Below are positions 17,322-27,194 of a DNA stretch of 64,000 nucleotides, one piece after another. The notes beneath the pieces are model-generated. The model was not told where the DNA came from. It searched no databases and saw only the letters and a list, made by a program, of their open reading frames with translations. The position numbers were made by a program, and so were the translations under genes. This DNA comes from Duganella sp. BJB480 (GTDB lineage: Bacteria > Pseudomonadota > Gammaproteobacteria > Burkholderiales > Burkholderiaceae_D), in the NCBI GenBank assembly GCA_003416985.1, contig QVIN01000002.1:248001-312000 (forward strand), given 5' to 3'. Each line of letters opens with the position of its first letter. Position 1 is the first letter of the stretch.

Positions 17322-20101
17322 GCGACGCAAGCGCAGCCGGCGTGGCCGCGCTGCGTGGCGTCACACTGCAATACGGCGACACCCGCGCCCTGCAATCGAT
17401 CGACCTGGATCTGCCGGCCGGCCGCATGGTCGGCATGATCGGCCCGGACGGCGTCGGCAAATCCAGCCTGCTGTCGCTGGTGGCCGGCGCCCGCGCCGTG
17501 CAGCAAGGCAGCGTGACGGTGCTCGGCGGCGACATGCGCAGCAAGCGCCATCGCGACGACGTCTGCCCGCGCATCGCCTACATGCCGCAGGGCCTGGGCC
17601 GCAACCTGTATCCGACGCTGTCGGTGGAGGAGAACCTGCAATTCTTCGGCCGCCTGTTCGGCCACGACGCCGCCAGCCGCCGGCGCCGCATCGACGAGCT
17701 GACCGCCAGCACCGGCCTGGCGCCCTTCCTGCAACGGCCGGCCGGCAAACTGTCCGGCGGCATGAAGCAGAAGCTCGGCTTGTGCTGCGCGCTGATCCAC
17801 GATCCCGACCTGCTGATCCTCGACGAACCGACCACCGGCGTCGATCCACTGTCGCGCGCGCAGTTCTGGGACCTGATCGCCCACATCCGCCGCCAGCGCC
17901 CCGGCATGAGCGTGGTCGTGGCGACCGCCTACATGGAGGAAGCCGACCGCTTCGACTGGCTGGTGGCGATGGACAGCGGCAAGGTGCTGGCCACCGGCAC
18001 GCCGCAGGAACTGCGCACGCGCACCGGCACCGCCACGCTGGAGCAAGCCTTCATCGCGCTGCTGCCGGCCGAGAAGCGCGGCGACCATCACGCGGTGACG
18101 GTGCCGCCGTTCCAGCCGTCCGAAGGCGACGACAGCATCGCCATCGAGGCCCAGGGCCTGACGATGCGGTTCGGCGATTTCGTCGCGGTCGACCATGTGG
18201 ACTTCCGCATCCGCCGCGGCGAGATCTTCGGCTTCCTCGGCTCCAACGGCTGCGGCAAGTCGACCACCATGAAGATGCTGACCGGCCTGCTGCCGGCCAC
18301 CGAGGGCAGCGCCCTGCTGTTCGGCCGCGAGGTCGACGCCGGCGACATGGCCACCCGCCGCCGCGTGGGCTACATGTCGCAGGCCTTCTCGCTGTACGGC
18401 GAGCTGACGGTGGCGCAGAACCTGGTGCTGCACGCCCGCATGTTCAGCGTGCCGGAGGCCGAGATCGAAGCCCGCGTGGCCGACATGGCGCGCCGCTTCG
18501 GCCTGGACGCCTCGCTCGACGCGCTCCCCGAGCAGCTGCCGCTGGGCGTGCGCCAGCGTCTGTCGCTGGCGGTGGCCATGGTCCACAAGCCGGAGCTGCT
18601 GATCCTCGACGAGCCGACGTCCGGCGTCGATCCCGTGGCGCGCGACATGTTCTGGCGCCTGATGATCGACCTGGCCCGCAACGACCAGGTCACCATCTTC
18701 ATCTCCACCCACTTCATGAACGAGGCCGAGCGCTGCGACCGCATCTCGCTGATGCACGCCGGCCGCGTGCTGGTGAGCGCCGCCCCGGCCGCGCTGCCGG
18801 CCATGCGCGGCGTCGACACGCTGGAGCAGGCCTTCATCTCCTACCTGGAGGAAGCGGCCGGCGAAGCCGCGCCGTCCGCCGCAGCCGCTCCGGCCGCATC
18901 CGATGCCCCGGCCGCCCCGAGCGCCGCCGATGCAACGCCATCGCCCCAATCCGCCGCCATACCGCGCGCCCGCTGGCGCCGCTCCCTGCAACGCGGCTTC
19001 AGCTACACCCTGCGCGAAACGCTGGAACTGCGGCGCGACCCGGTACGCGCCACGCTCGCGCTGCTGGGCACGGCCATCCTGATGTTCATCATCGGCTACG
19101 GCATCAACATGGACGTGGAAAACCTGTCCTACGCCGTGCTGGACCGAGACCAGAGCGGCTTGAGCCAGAACTACGCGCTCAACCTGTCCGGCTCGCGCTA
19201 CTTCATCGAACGCGCCCCGATTGCCGACTACAACGACCTGGACCGCCGCATGCGCAGCGGCGAACTGGCGCTGGCGATCGAGATCCCGCCCGGCTTCGGC
19301 CGCGACCTGCAACGCGGCGCGCCGGTGACGGTGGGCGCCTGGGTCGACGGCGCCATGCCGATGCGCGCCGAGACCACGCGCGGCTACGTCCAGGCCATGC
19401 ACATGGGCTGGCTGGCCGACATGGCCCAGCACCGCCTGGGCATGAAGCTGGCCGGTTCCGGCACGCTGGAGACGCGCTACCGCTACAACCCCGACGTCAA
19501 GAGCCTGCCGGCCATGATCCCGGCCGTGATCCCGATGCTGCTGATGATGATCCCCGCCATGCTCAGCGCGCTGTCGGTGGTGCGCGAGAAGGAGCTGGGC
19601 TCCATCCTCAACCTGTACGTGACGCCGGTGACGCGGCTCGAATTCTTGCTCGGCAAGCAGATCCCCTACATCGCGCTGGGCATGCTGAACTTCGCGCTGC
19701 TGACCATCCTGGCAGCCACCGTGTTCGGCGTGCCGGTCAAGGGCAGTCTGTTCACGCTGACGCTGGCCGCGCTGATCTACGTGATCTGCTCCACCGGCCT
19801 GGGCCTGCTGGTGTCGACCTTCACGCGCAGCCAGATCGCCGCGCTGTTCGTGACCATGATCGGCACCATCATCCCCTGCGTGCAGTTCGCCGGCCTGCTC
19901 AATCCGGTGTCCGGCCTGACCGGCGCCGGTGCGCTGATCGGCCGCATCTACCCCGCCACCCATTTCCTCACCATCAGCCGGGGCGTGTTCAACAAGGCGC
20001 TCGGCCTGGGTGAGCTGGGCGGCTCGCTGTGGCCGCTGCTGGCGGCGGTGCCGGTGATCCTGGCGCTGTCGGCGCTGCTGCTGGACAAACAGGAGCAATG
20101 A
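17318..20101 (+). CDS. RbbA-like ABC transporter: two ATPase domains fused to an ABC-2 permease
   Basis: The protein has 927 residues, starting at the ATG that overlaps the hlyD stop. NBD1 has Walker [10 protein letters not shown] (about 42-50), signature LSGGMKQK and Walker [17 protein letters not shown]2 has Walker [11 protein letters not shown], an unusual signature LPLGVRQRL and Walker [14 protein letters not shown]. The changed second signature is also seen in RbbA/YhiH proteins. An Ala/Pro-rich linker at about 520-550 leads to an ABC-2 membrane domain with one N-terminal helix ([19 protein letters not shown]), a large external loop and about five more helices. With the next gene it forms the exporter core; the substrate is unknown. 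Confidence 0.9.
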   Translation: MSDASAAGVAALRGVTLQYGDTRALQSIDLDLPAGRMVGMIGPDGVGKSSLLSLVAGARAVQQGSVTVLGGDMRSKRHRDDVCPRIAYMPQGLGRNLYPTLSVEENLQFFGRLFGHDAASRRRRIDELTASTGLAPFLQRPAGKLSGGMKQKLGLCCALIHDPDLLILDEPTTGVDPLSRAQFWDLIAHIRRQRPGMSVVVATAYMEEADRFDWLVAMDSGKVLATGTPQELRTRTGTATLEQAFIALLPAEKRGDHHAVTVPPFQPSEGDDSIAIEAQGLTMRFGDFVAVDHVDFRIRRGEIFGFLGSNGCGKSTTMKMLTGLLPATEGSALLFGREVDAGDMATRRRVGYMSQAFSLYGELTVAQNLVLHARMFSVPEAEIEARVADMARRFGLDASLDALPEQLPLGVRQRLSLAVAMVHKPELLILDEPTSGVDPVARDMFWRLMIDLARNDQVTIFISTHFMNEAERCDRISLMHAGRVLVSAAPAALPAMRGVDTLEQAFISYLEEAAGEAAPSAAAAPAASDAPAAPSAADATPSPQSAAIPRARWRRSLQRGFSYTLRETLELRRDPVRATLALLGTAILMFIIGYGINMDVENLSYAVLDRDQSGLSQNYALNLSGSRYFIERAPIADYNDLDRRMRSGELALAIEIPPGFGRDLQRGAPVTVGAWVDGAMPMRAETTRGYVQAMHMGWLADMAQHRLGMKLAGSGTLETRYRYNPDVKSLPAMIPAVIPMLLMMIPAMLSALSVVREKELGSILNLYVTPVTRLEFLLGKQIPYIALGMLNFALLTILAATVFGVPVKGSLFTLTLAALIYVICSTGLGLLVSTFTRSQIAALFVTMIGTIIPCVQFAGLLNPVSGLTGAGALIGRIYPATHFLTISRGVFNKALGLGELGGSLWPLLAAVPVILALSALLLDKQEQ

Positions 20102-21243
20102 CCATGCGCGTACCGTTGAACACCCGCCTGGCCCACATCTACCGCCTCGGCATCAAGGAGCTGTGGAGCCTGTTGCGCGACCCCGCCATGCTGGTGCTGA
20201 TCGTCTACACCTTCACGCTGTCGATCTACGTGGCCGCCACGGCGATGCCGGAAAGCCTGCACAACGCCGCCATCGCCATCGTCGACCTGGACGGCTCGCC
20301 GCTGTCGGCGCGGATCACGGCCGGCTTCTATCCGCCGCACTTCCACACGCCGTCGGTGGTGAACGCCACGCAGGCCGACGCAGGCCTCGACAACGGCGAC
20401 TACACCTTCGTGCTGTCCATCCCGCCGGACTACCAGCGCGACACGCTGGCCGGCCGCTCGCCGTCCATCCAGCTCAACATCGACGCCACGCGCATGAGCC
20501 AGGCCTTCACCGGCAACGGCTACATCCAGCAGATCGTCAGCGCCGAGGTGGGCGACTTCCTGCGCCGCCAGCAGCAGGCCGCAGCGCCGCCGGTCGACCT
20601 GGACCTGCGGATGCGCTTCAATCCCAACCTGGAGCAATCGTGGTTTGGCTCGCTGATGGAGATCATCAACAACGTCACCATGCTGTCGATCATCCTGACC
20701 GGCGCCGCGCTGATACGCGAGCGCGAACACGGCACCATCGAGCATTTGCTGGTGATGCCGGTCACGCCGATGGAAATCATGCTGGCCAAGGTGTGGTCGA
20801 TGGGATCGGTGGTGGTGCTGGCTGCGCTGTCGTCGCTGCTGTTCATCGTGCAAGGCGCGCTGCACGTGCCGATCACCGGCTCGATCGCGCTGTTCGTGCT
20901 GGTGACGGCGCTGCACCTGTTCGCCACCACCTCGATGGGGATCTTCCTCGCCACGCTGGCGCGCAGCATGCCGCAGTTCGGCATGCTGCTGGTGCTGGTG
21001 CTGCTGCCGCTTCAACTGCTGTCGGGCGGCTCGACGCCGCGCGAAAGCATGCCGGTGCTGGTGCAGGACATCATGCTGGCCGCGCCGACCACCCACTTCG
21101 TCGCGGCCGCCCAGGCCATTTTGTACCGGGGCGCGGGACTGTCGGTGATCTGGCCGCAGATGCTGGCGCTGGTGGCGATCGGCGCGGTGCTGTTCGCCAC
21201 CTCGCTGCGGCGCTTCCGCAAGACCATCGGGCAGATGGCCTGA
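20098..21243 (+). CDS. ABC-2 type permease (YhhJ-like)
   Basis: The protein has 381 residues. The layout is one helix near the N-terminus ([19 protein letters not shown]), a long extracytoplasmic region (about 45-170), then five helices including [42 protein letters not shown], the conserved cytoplasmic loop of ABC-2 permeases. It starts 4 bases before the stop of the ATPase gene (ATGACCATG; the second ATG at 20104 is an alternative). It probably pairs with the fused permease domain of the preceding protein. It is the last gene of the FNR-boxed operon begun at 14758. Confidence 0.88.
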   Translation: MTMRVPLNTRLAHIYRLGIKELWSLLRDPAMLVLIVYTFTLSIYVAATAMPESLHNAAIAIVDLDGSPLSARITAGFYPPHFHTPSVVNATQADAGLDNGDYTFVLSIPPDYQRDTLAGRSPSIQLNIDATRMSQAFTGNGYIQQIVSAEVGDFLRRQQQAAAPPVDLDLRMRFNPNLEQSWFGSLMEIINNVTMLSIILTGAALIREREHGTIEHLLVMPVTPMEIMLAKVWSMGSVVVLAALSSLLFIVQGALHVPITGSIALFVLVTALHLFATTSMGIFLATLARSMPQFGMLLVLVLLPLQLLSGGSTPRESMPVLVQDIMLAAPTTHFVAAAQAILYRGAGLSVIWPQMLALVAIGAVLFATSLRRFRKTIGQMA

Positions 21244-21249
21244 GGCGGA

Positions 21250-22179
21250 TCAGTCGTGGAAGGCCTCGACCACCTTGCGCTGGCCGAGCATGAAGGCGTC
21301 GGCCACGTGGCGCAGCGGAGCCACGTCCACGTCCGAGCGGCCGGCGCGTACCAGCTCCGCGAAACGGCGGTACAGCGACGGGTACTCCGCCTCCTTCTCC
21401 AGCGGCTGTTCGACGCCGTGCACCCACAAGCGCGCGCCGCCGTCGCTCAGTTTCAGTTCGCCGTCGGCGGTCTGGACGACGATGTCCCAGCTTTGCTTGC
21501 CGGTCTGGCGCCAGTCGAAACTGGCCTGCACCGGCATGCCGGCGCCGTCCTGGAACTGCAGCTCGGCGCCGATGGGCGCGTCGCGGTTCTCGGGGAACTC
21601 CAGCGCGGCGCGGTTCAGGAAGATCGGCGCCGGCAGGATCTCGGTGACGATGGACAGCGCGTTGATGCCCGGGTCGAACACGCCCAGGCCGCCCGCCTGC
21701 CAGATCCATTCCTGATTCGGGTGCCACTGGCGCACGTCCTCCTTCCAGATCACCTGCATCGCGGTCGGCGGGTGCGCGGCCAGGTAGGCCTTGGCCGGCT
21801 GCACGCCGGGCGCGTAGCGCGAATGCCAGCTGGTGAACAGCGTCAGCCCGCGGGCGGCGGCCAGCGCCTCAAGGTCGGCCACCTCGGACAGCGTGGCGCC
21901 GGGCGGCTTCTCCAGGAACACGTGCTTGCCGGCCAACAGCGCGGCGCGCGCGGCCTGATAGCGGTACTGCGGCGGCATGCACAGCGACACGGCGTCGATC
22001 TCCGGCACGGCCGCCAGCATCGCCTCGATGGAGGTGAAACCGGGCAGGCCCTCGACGGTGTTGTGCCGGCTGGCCGAAGCCACCAGCTGGAAATCCGGGT
22101 TCGCCGCGACGGCGGGCAAGTGCTGGTCGTGGACGATCTTGCCGACGCCTACGATCGCAAGTTTAATTGCTGACATCAT
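21250..22179 (-). CDS. Gfo/Idh/MocA oxidoreductase, L-arabinose/D-galactose 1-dehydrogenase type
   Basis: The protein has 309 residues. The Rossmann start IKLAIVGVGKIVHDQHLP, the catalytic EKPPGAT loop and the blocks WKEDVRQWHP and GGLGVFDPGINALSIVTEILP resemble the Azospirillum L-arabinose 1-dehydrogenase and related D-galactose 1-dehydrogenases. These oxidise the aldose to the lactone with NAD(P)+ in non-phosphorylating sugar pathways. Starts at 22179 and 22176 (ATGATG) are both possible; an in-frame extension to 22290 lacks a Rossmann-compatible start. No dehydratase or lactonase gene adjoins, so the sugar is uncertain. The stop is 6 bases from the convergent permease stop. Confidence 0.82.
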   Translation of the reverse strand: MMSAIKLAIVGVGKIVHDQHLPAVAANPDFQLVASASRHNTVEGLPGFTSIEAMLAAVPEIDAVSLCMPPQYRYQAARAALLAGKHVFLEKPPGATLSEVADLEALAAARGLTLFTSWHSRYAPGVQPAKAYLAAHPPTAMQVIWKEDVRQWHPNQEWIWQAGGLGVFDPGINALSIVTEILPAPIFLNRAALEFPENRDAPIGAELQFQDGAGMPVQASFDWRQTGKQSWDIVVQTADGELKLSDGGARLWVHGVEQPLEKEAEYPSLYRRFAELVRAGRSDVDVAPLRHVADAFMLGQRKVVEAFHD

Positions 22180-22289
22180 CTGACTTTCAAAAGGTGGGTA
22201 TTTGTTTGCCCCCATGCTACGACGAACGATGCCGGCAAATCCAATCAATTTTATCGCTGCAGACATACCGAAATGACATGCCGAGCCCA

Positions 22290-24995
22290 TTACCCCAGGA
22301 TATGGGTGCTCGCTTTGCCGTTGGCGCAGTCGACGTCAATCAATCGCCCCGCGCGGTCGAACACCTGCAGATACCCGCCCCGCAAGCGCGCGCCAGGCTC
22401 AATGGCGCCGGCAATCTGCAATTCCGCCACCATCTGCCCCTGCATCAATTCGAAGACACGGCAGCGCCAGTTATCACCGTCGGCGTCGCGCGACTCCACC
22501 AGCAGGAACCTGTCGCGCAACGTGACTCGCGGCGCGGCGGCGGTTTCCGGCAAACTGAAGTCAAACGCCGGCGTTCCACCGCCGCGCTGCACCCGGAGCG
22601 TCATGCCGGGTTCAGCATTGAACAGATGCAGGGCCATCGGCTCGTCCCGGCCGGGATTGGGCAATAATTGCCAGATATTCTGTTCCGGCCGCGAGAAGCT
22701 GTCACGCTGACTCAGGCGCCGCGTCGGCAGCGCGTAGCGCCATTGCTGCATCTCCGTCTCGGACAGCAGCAGAATCGCCTGTCCATTCTGGTCCTCTGCG
22801 AAGCCGGTCAGTTGGCCTGGCAGGTCGGCGATCTGCCAGCTCACCGCAAGGCGGTCCTGCCGGGTGTCGATTGCCACCAGCCGGTTGTCGATGACCGCGT
22901 TCCAGGTGATGCCATCATATTGCTGCGCCCAGAACGTCAGCGCGGGCGTGATCCAGTCCGAGACCTTGTTGAGGCCAAGGTCTATGCGGCTGACGCGCTG
23001 TCCCACCTCCCGCTGGGCGATGGCGAGCGCGCACAAGCCGTTCTCGCCATAGACCAGATGATGGGCCGGCACCGGAAAATGCGCCAACTGCCGGCCGCGT
23101 CGATCCACCCGGACCACGCCGCTTTCGCCCAGCGCCAGCAAGCTATGCCCCTCCGGCAGCCGGCACGCATCATGTATCGTCAACAGGCCGCGTTCCGTCA
23201 GGCTGGCCAGCACCGGCTTTTTATGCAGCCACAGCGCCAGCTCCGCCTCGGTCTGCGCGACGTGCAGCGTCGGCATGTCCGCGCGCAGGCCCGCCGCGTC
23301 CGATAGCTCCAGCAGCGCCTTCAGGTCCGTCTGCTGCAACTCGTTGGCACCGGCCAGACATTCCGGCAACACCCGGCGCACCAGGGCCGCCGCCACGCGG
23401 CGGGTCGCGGCCGATTGGCTCGGCAGGGCCACGAGTTCGCGCGCCATGCGCGCGCGTTGCTCGGCGCCGTCCTCGCCAGACGCATCGAGAACGGCGCCTA
23501 TCGCAGCCGCGCTTCCGGCCAAATCGTCCGGAAGCATCGACAGCTTGCGCAGCAAGGCCCGCACGCCCAGCGATCCACCGGCGCGCTCGGCCTGCAGCAG
23601 CCACGCCAGCGCTTGGTCGCGCAAGTCGGGCAGCGCCCAGATCACATCAGCAGCGCCGATCAGGTCGCCGCTATGGGCCAGGTCGTCGGCCCAATGCTGG
23701 CGCAACGTCGCCGCGAGCGGGCTTTGCTGGCGCTCCAGTATCTTCACGGCGCCTGGAAATGCCCTTCCCAGCCGGGCGAGCCGCAATGCCCGCTCCAGGT
23801 CGCCGGCCTTGCACCACAGTCGCACAGAGATATCAGCCGACAAGCCCATGGTCTCGGACAAGCGGGCGGCTTGTTCCATCCGCCCCTTGTTTTCAAGGTA
23901 GTCGACCGCCTCGGCGCCGGCGCGCAGCAATTCCGCCAGCACGAACACCGCCTCGTCGGTCCTCCCCTCCCGCTCCAATCGTTCGAAGGTGCGCCGGTAA
24001 GTCTGGCGCAGATACTGCGTCACGTCCGGCGCCAGGCTGATCAAGGAATTCGCTGTATTCGGTCCCGCGATGTCAAGACTGCTGCGCGGACGGGGCGCGC
24101 CCAGCGATTGACGGCGGGCTTCAGGGTTCAAGGAATCCAGCGGCACCGCATGACGCAGCGCATTGTGCACGTCACCGCGTTCGAACAGGTCGACCATTTT
24201 GCGCAGATAGGCAGCCTGGCGCCAGCCGATGACTTTTGAGACCCGCGTCAACATGGCCAGCCGGGCCAAGCCCGCGTTCAAACGTTTAAGCCAGTCTGGA
24301 GTCGCGGCGGGGGCGGCCGGCCTGGCGGTGCCCCCGGCCGGCCGCCCGCGCCCGAGCAACATCCCCGTCAAGAACCCGAGCAAGCCCGCTGGCGCGATCA
24401 ATAGCGCGGCAGCCACCGTGGCGGCCGCCCTCAGCGCGGGCACCGACCGCTTCGCGGTCTCCTCGGTCCTGCGCATGAAGCGCTCACGCGCGGCGCTGGC
24501 GGGTGGAATCTTCCCCTTCAAAATGGCGCGCACATCGTCGGGCGCTTCCGGCATCGCCAATAACGGCGCCGGCGCCGCTTGCCGGGGCAGGCGCAACGGC
24601 TCGCCCAGGGCAATGCCGCGCAAGTCCAGCCACGCGGCCGCATCGACGCGCGTCGCGGCGGACAACTGCAATTGCCGGGCGCTGGCACCCCGCACCAGCC
24701 AGATGGTTCCCGGCGCGGCCCCTGCCCGCTCGGCGACCTCCAGCGGCGCGCTCGACACGACGCCCTCCTGCTCGCACAACGGCAGGCCATCGAATTCCGC
24801 GCACTGCGCAAACACCGGAACCGCCAGTCGCAGCAGGTAGCCGCCCTGCGCCAGATCCAGCCGCGCGCCGGCCTGCCAGCGACGCAGCACGCGGCGGCGC
24901 AGTTCGGGCTCGTCCAGCAGGGCCGCGTCGTACCAAAGAGCGCAAACCAGCCGGGCACCGTCAAACAACGGGCGGCGTATCGCATCAACTCGCAT
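22290..24995 (-). CDS. bpX6-like N-terminal domain plus beta-propeller protein of a MoxR ternary system
   Basis: The protein has 901 residues. ATG 24995 is preferred because GGAG lies 6 bases upstream and overlaps the end of the preceding gene by only 11 bases. Residues 1-150 resemble the small domain (RRPLFDGARLVCALWYD ... LRGIALGEPLRLP) found before propellers in MoxR-vWA-propeller systems. Residues about 189-214 are a hydrophobic segment (ALLIAPAGLLGFLTGMLLG), a possible membrane anchor. Residues about 330-560 are helical, TPR-like (GRTDEAVFVLAELLRAG). The last ~330 residues show repeating beta strands typical of a propeller. It is the fourth gene of the coupled operon. Family placement is from memory of the architecture and is moderately sure. 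Confidence 0.68.
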   Translation of the reverse strand: MRVDAIRRPLFDGARLVCALWYDAALLDEPELRRRVLRRWQAGARLDLAQGGYLLRLAVPVFAQCAEFDGLPLCEQEGVVSSAPLEVAERAGAAPGTIWLVRGASARQLQLSAATRVDAAAWLDLRGIALGEPLRLPRQAAPAPLLAMPEAPDDVRAILKGKIPPASAARERFMRRTEETAKRSVPALRAAATVAAALLIAPAGLLGFLTGMLLGRGRPAGGTARPAAPAATPDWLKRLNAGLARLAMLTRVSKVIGWRQAAYLRKMVDLFERGDVHNALRHAVPLDSLNPEARRQSLGAPRPRSSLDIAGPNTANSLISLAPDVTQYLRQTYRRTFERLEREGRTDEAVFVLAELLRAGAEAVDYLENKGRMEQAARLSETMGLSADISVRLWCKAGDLERALRLARLGRAFPGAVKILERQQSPLAATLRQHWADDLAHSGDLIGAADVIWALPDLRDQALAWLLQAERAGGSLGVRALLRKLSMLPDDLAGSAAAIGAVLDASGEDGAEQRARMARELVALPSQSAATRRVAAALVRRVLPECLAGANELQQTDLKALLELSDAAGLRADMPTLHVAQTEAELALWLHKKPVLASLTERGLLTIHDACRLPEGHSLLALGESGVVRVDRRGRQLAHFPVPAHHLVYGENGLCALAIAQREVGQRVSRIDLGLNKVSDWITPALTFWAQQYDGITWNAVIDNRLVAIDTRQDRLAVSWQIADLPGQLTGFAEDQNGQAILLLSETEMQQWRYALPTRRLSQRDSFSRPEQNIWQLLPNPGRDEPMALHLFNAEPGMTLRVQRGGGTPAFDFSLPETAAAPRVTLRDRFLLVESRDADGDNWRCRVFELMQGQMVAELQIAGAIEPGARLRGGYLQVFDRAGRLIDVDCANGKASTHILG

Positions 24996-26778
24996 TGGCA
25001 TCTCCATCCATGAGCACACGCAGCAGCGGCGTTTCGCCGTCGATTTCGCGCACCGTCAATGCATGATCGAGGCCGCCTATCCAGGCCAGCCGGCCGCTAT
25101 CGGGGTCGCAGCAGGCCTGGCCGATGGGCTGTTGCGACACGACCAGCGGAAAACGCTCCCGCCCACTGCGCAATTCGATGCGTCGCTTCCCCGGATGCAG
25201 CACGACCAGGCCCGGCTCGGGGCAAAGACGGCTACGCACCACGCCCAGCACGCTGGCGCCGTCGGCCACCACCGTGACCGCCGCCTCGTCGACGGTTCCC
25301 ACCCACCAGTCCGTCTCCGTGCGCTGCAGCGCGAACACGCCCTCCAGATACTGTCTGCGCCATTGCCGGCCACCGCCCAGCAATAGCGCGCTGCCGTCGC
25401 TGGCGATCCGCGCGATCTGCTGCGGATCCTGCACCTGCGGATTCCAGCGGTAGATCCGTGTGACCCCGTCTTCGGCACAGCCGAAAAACAGGGCGTCGCC
25501 GTACTGGCTGGCGCCGAGCACGTTCCCCATGACCGTCCTGAACCGCAACGGCGCGGAAGCATCTTGACCGGCCGTGCGCTCCCATGCGACCAAATTTTTT
25601 GCGACATCGAGTACCACGACCCGCTCCAACGCCTTCGAACGCAGGAAAAATAGCGACAGCCAGCGCCCCAGTCCCGGCGGCGCGCGGAAATGCGTCGTCT
25701 CCGGGCGTGGGGCCTGCACCAGACCTTGGCCAAACAGTGGCCCCGGGAATCCCCTGAACTCCAGCGAGCCGGCGTCGCTGGCCACGCTGGACAACGACTT
25801 GCTGAACACCCCGGTGGCGATGACGTTGCCGCTCAAGCGCGCCGGCACGAAACGACCTTTACCAATTTTCTGGCGCGCCGATTGCGGCAACGGATAGATC
25901 ATCGTGCCGCCATCAACCTGCGCCACAGCCAGGCCGTATCCGGCCCCCCCAAAACGCGGCGGCTGTTTCAGCGACGGCCGTCCCGCGCGTTGGCGCAGCA
26001 CGCCATATGGCACCAGCGGCTCAAAGGGCTGGCGCAGCAGCCGGATGCCATCGTCAACGGAGGGCAGCTCCAGCGACAAGTTGCGGGTAGCGCGCCGCTG
26101 CGTCAACGCGACCTCGAGCCGGTTGCCGAGCAAGGCCTGGTTCACGCACACCACGGCCTTCACCTGTCGTGGCGCCACGTGGGCGGTGGCGCCAACCAGC
26201 CAGCAGTCGTCCACGCCGGTCCCCAGCGCCTTCTCCCACGCATCGGCGTCGGCCGCGCAGGGCGCATTCAGCGTGCGGGACCGCAGCAAGGCTTGCAAGC
26301 CCTCGCGCCCTTCCTCCCTGTGCAGCGTGGCCGGCTTCTGCAATATCCCCCAAAGGAATTCCGCCCCGGCTTCCTGCGCGCGCCGGGCCAGCAGGATGAA
26401 CAAGGCCAGATGGGCCAGTCGGGGTTCGCCCAGCTGCGCCGGCCCGGCGTCGAACAGCACCACGCTGCGGCGCGATCGCTGGCGTCCGGCTGGCTCGGGA
26501 CCGGTGAACAGCAGCTCGCCGCTGGCGGCCCGCCGCAGGAACTCGTCCGGCACGGCGTCGGCATAGGCCCATTCGGTCAGCAGCATGCGCTCGTAACTGC
26601 CGCGTTGCACGATATTGCCCACACCGGCGGGCAGATCGTCCGGCCGCGATGTGGCGCTGCCCAGGCGTCCGACCAGCGGATGCAGACGCAGCAGCATTTC
26701 GCCCAACGGTTCCGCGAGATCGGCGGGAAACAGCACCAGCCATGCACGCCACGGCTCAAGCAAGACAGGGAGCCGCAT
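24985..26778 (-). CDS. vWA-like plus beta-propeller protein of the MoxR ternary system
   Basis: The protein has 597 residues. ATG 26778 forms a TGATG overlap with the preceding stop. The N-terminal part has RGSYERMLLTEWAYADAVPDEFLRRAASGELLF, the lead-in typical of vWA proteins partnered with MoxR ATPases, then RRSVVLFDAGPAQLGEPRLAHLALF. This is a vWA first strand and helix in which the MIDAS D-x-S-x-S is changed to D110-A-G-P-A, so metal binding may be lost or altered. From about residue 290 onward, repeated strands (GGTMIYPL, GSLEFRGFPG, WWVGTVDEAAVTVV, RLAWIGGLDHALTVREIDG) point to a beta-propeller. Probably the substrate- or partner-binding arm of the MoxR machine. Confidence 0.68.
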   Translation of the reverse strand: MRLPVLLEPWRAWLVLFPADLAEPLGEMLLRLHPLVGRLGSATSRPDDLPAGVGNIVQRGSYERMLLTEWAYADAVPDEFLRRAASGELLFTGPEPAGRQRSRRSVVLFDAGPAQLGEPRLAHLALFILLARRAQEAGAEFLWGILQKPATLHREEGREGLQALLRSRTLNAPCAADADAWEKALGTGVDDCWLVGATAHVAPRQVKAVVCVNQALLGNRLEVALTQRRATRNLSLELPSVDDGIRLLRQPFEPLVPYGVLRQRAGRPSLKQPPRFGGAGYGLAVAQVDGGTMIYPLPQSARQKIGKGRFVPARLSGNVIATGVFSKSLSSVASDAGSLEFRGFPGPLFGQGLVQAPRPETTHFRAPPGLGRWLSLFFLRSKALERVVVLDVAKNLVAWERTAGQDASAPLRFRTVMGNVLGASQYGDALFFGCAEDGVTRIYRWNPQVQDPQQIARIASDGSALLLGGGRQWRRQYLEGVFALQRTETDWWVGTVDEAAVTVVADGASVLGVVRSRLCPEPGLVVLHPGKRRIELRSGRERFPLVVSQQPIGQACCDPDSGRLAWIGGLDHALTVREIDGETPLLRVLMDGDANAS

Positions 26779-27194
26779 CAACAGCACTCCCGCGACAACC
26801 AGTCGAGCAACGCCGGCGTCAAGGCCATGGCCTGATCCAGCGGCAGCAGCAATTCGGGCTCGTTCCACAACAGGACAGGCGATCGCCCCGCCCGCGCCAC
26901 CAGATTGGACTGCAGCAGGTCCATCGGCAAGCCGGGCGCCAGATGGGTCGGCAGCCACAATTGCGGGGCCGCCGGCTCCGGTGCGCAATAGCGAACGCCG
27001 TCGATCCAGGGCAGGAGTTCATTCGCGCCCAGCACAATCAATAACGAGCGCGTCGCCACCGCCGACAGGCGCGCCAGTTCAGCCGGCTCGCGCCGGGCCA
27101 GCGCAGCCAGCAATCGCGGCGTCGCGGCGCCCGTGGAGACCAGGCCCTGCGGCGCCAGCGCCGCCTCGCGCGCCGTCCATGCCAACACGCTCAT
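26778..27194 (-). CDS. Small MoxR-system associated domain protein (bpX5-like)
   Basis: The protein has 138 residues, without a signal peptide or TM segment. It begins MSVLAWTAREAALAPQGL and contains LIVLGANELLPWIDGVRYCA, LWLPTHLAPGLPMDLL and SPVLLWNEPELLLPLDQAMAL. I do not know a biochemical role; the pattern WLPTHLAPxxPxDLL agrees with the short stand-alone domains found between MoxR and the vWA protein in these systems. ATG 27194 overlaps the moxR stop by 4 bases, and its own stop overlaps the next start by 1 base, so it is made in step with both neighbours. Confidence 0.6.
   Translation of the reverse strand: MSVLAWTAREAALAPQGLVSTGAATPRLLAALARREPAELARLSAVATRSLLIVLGANELLPWIDGVRYCAPEPAAPQLWLPTHLAPGLPMDLLQSNLVARAGRSPVLLWNEPELLLPLDQAMALTPALLDWLSRECC

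Noticed and set aside
16595..20098. Long - strand open frame opposite the HlyD and ABC genes
   Set aside because: It has the same shadow composition (H/Q/R/D rich) and no domain, while the + strand has complete ABC transporter motifs.
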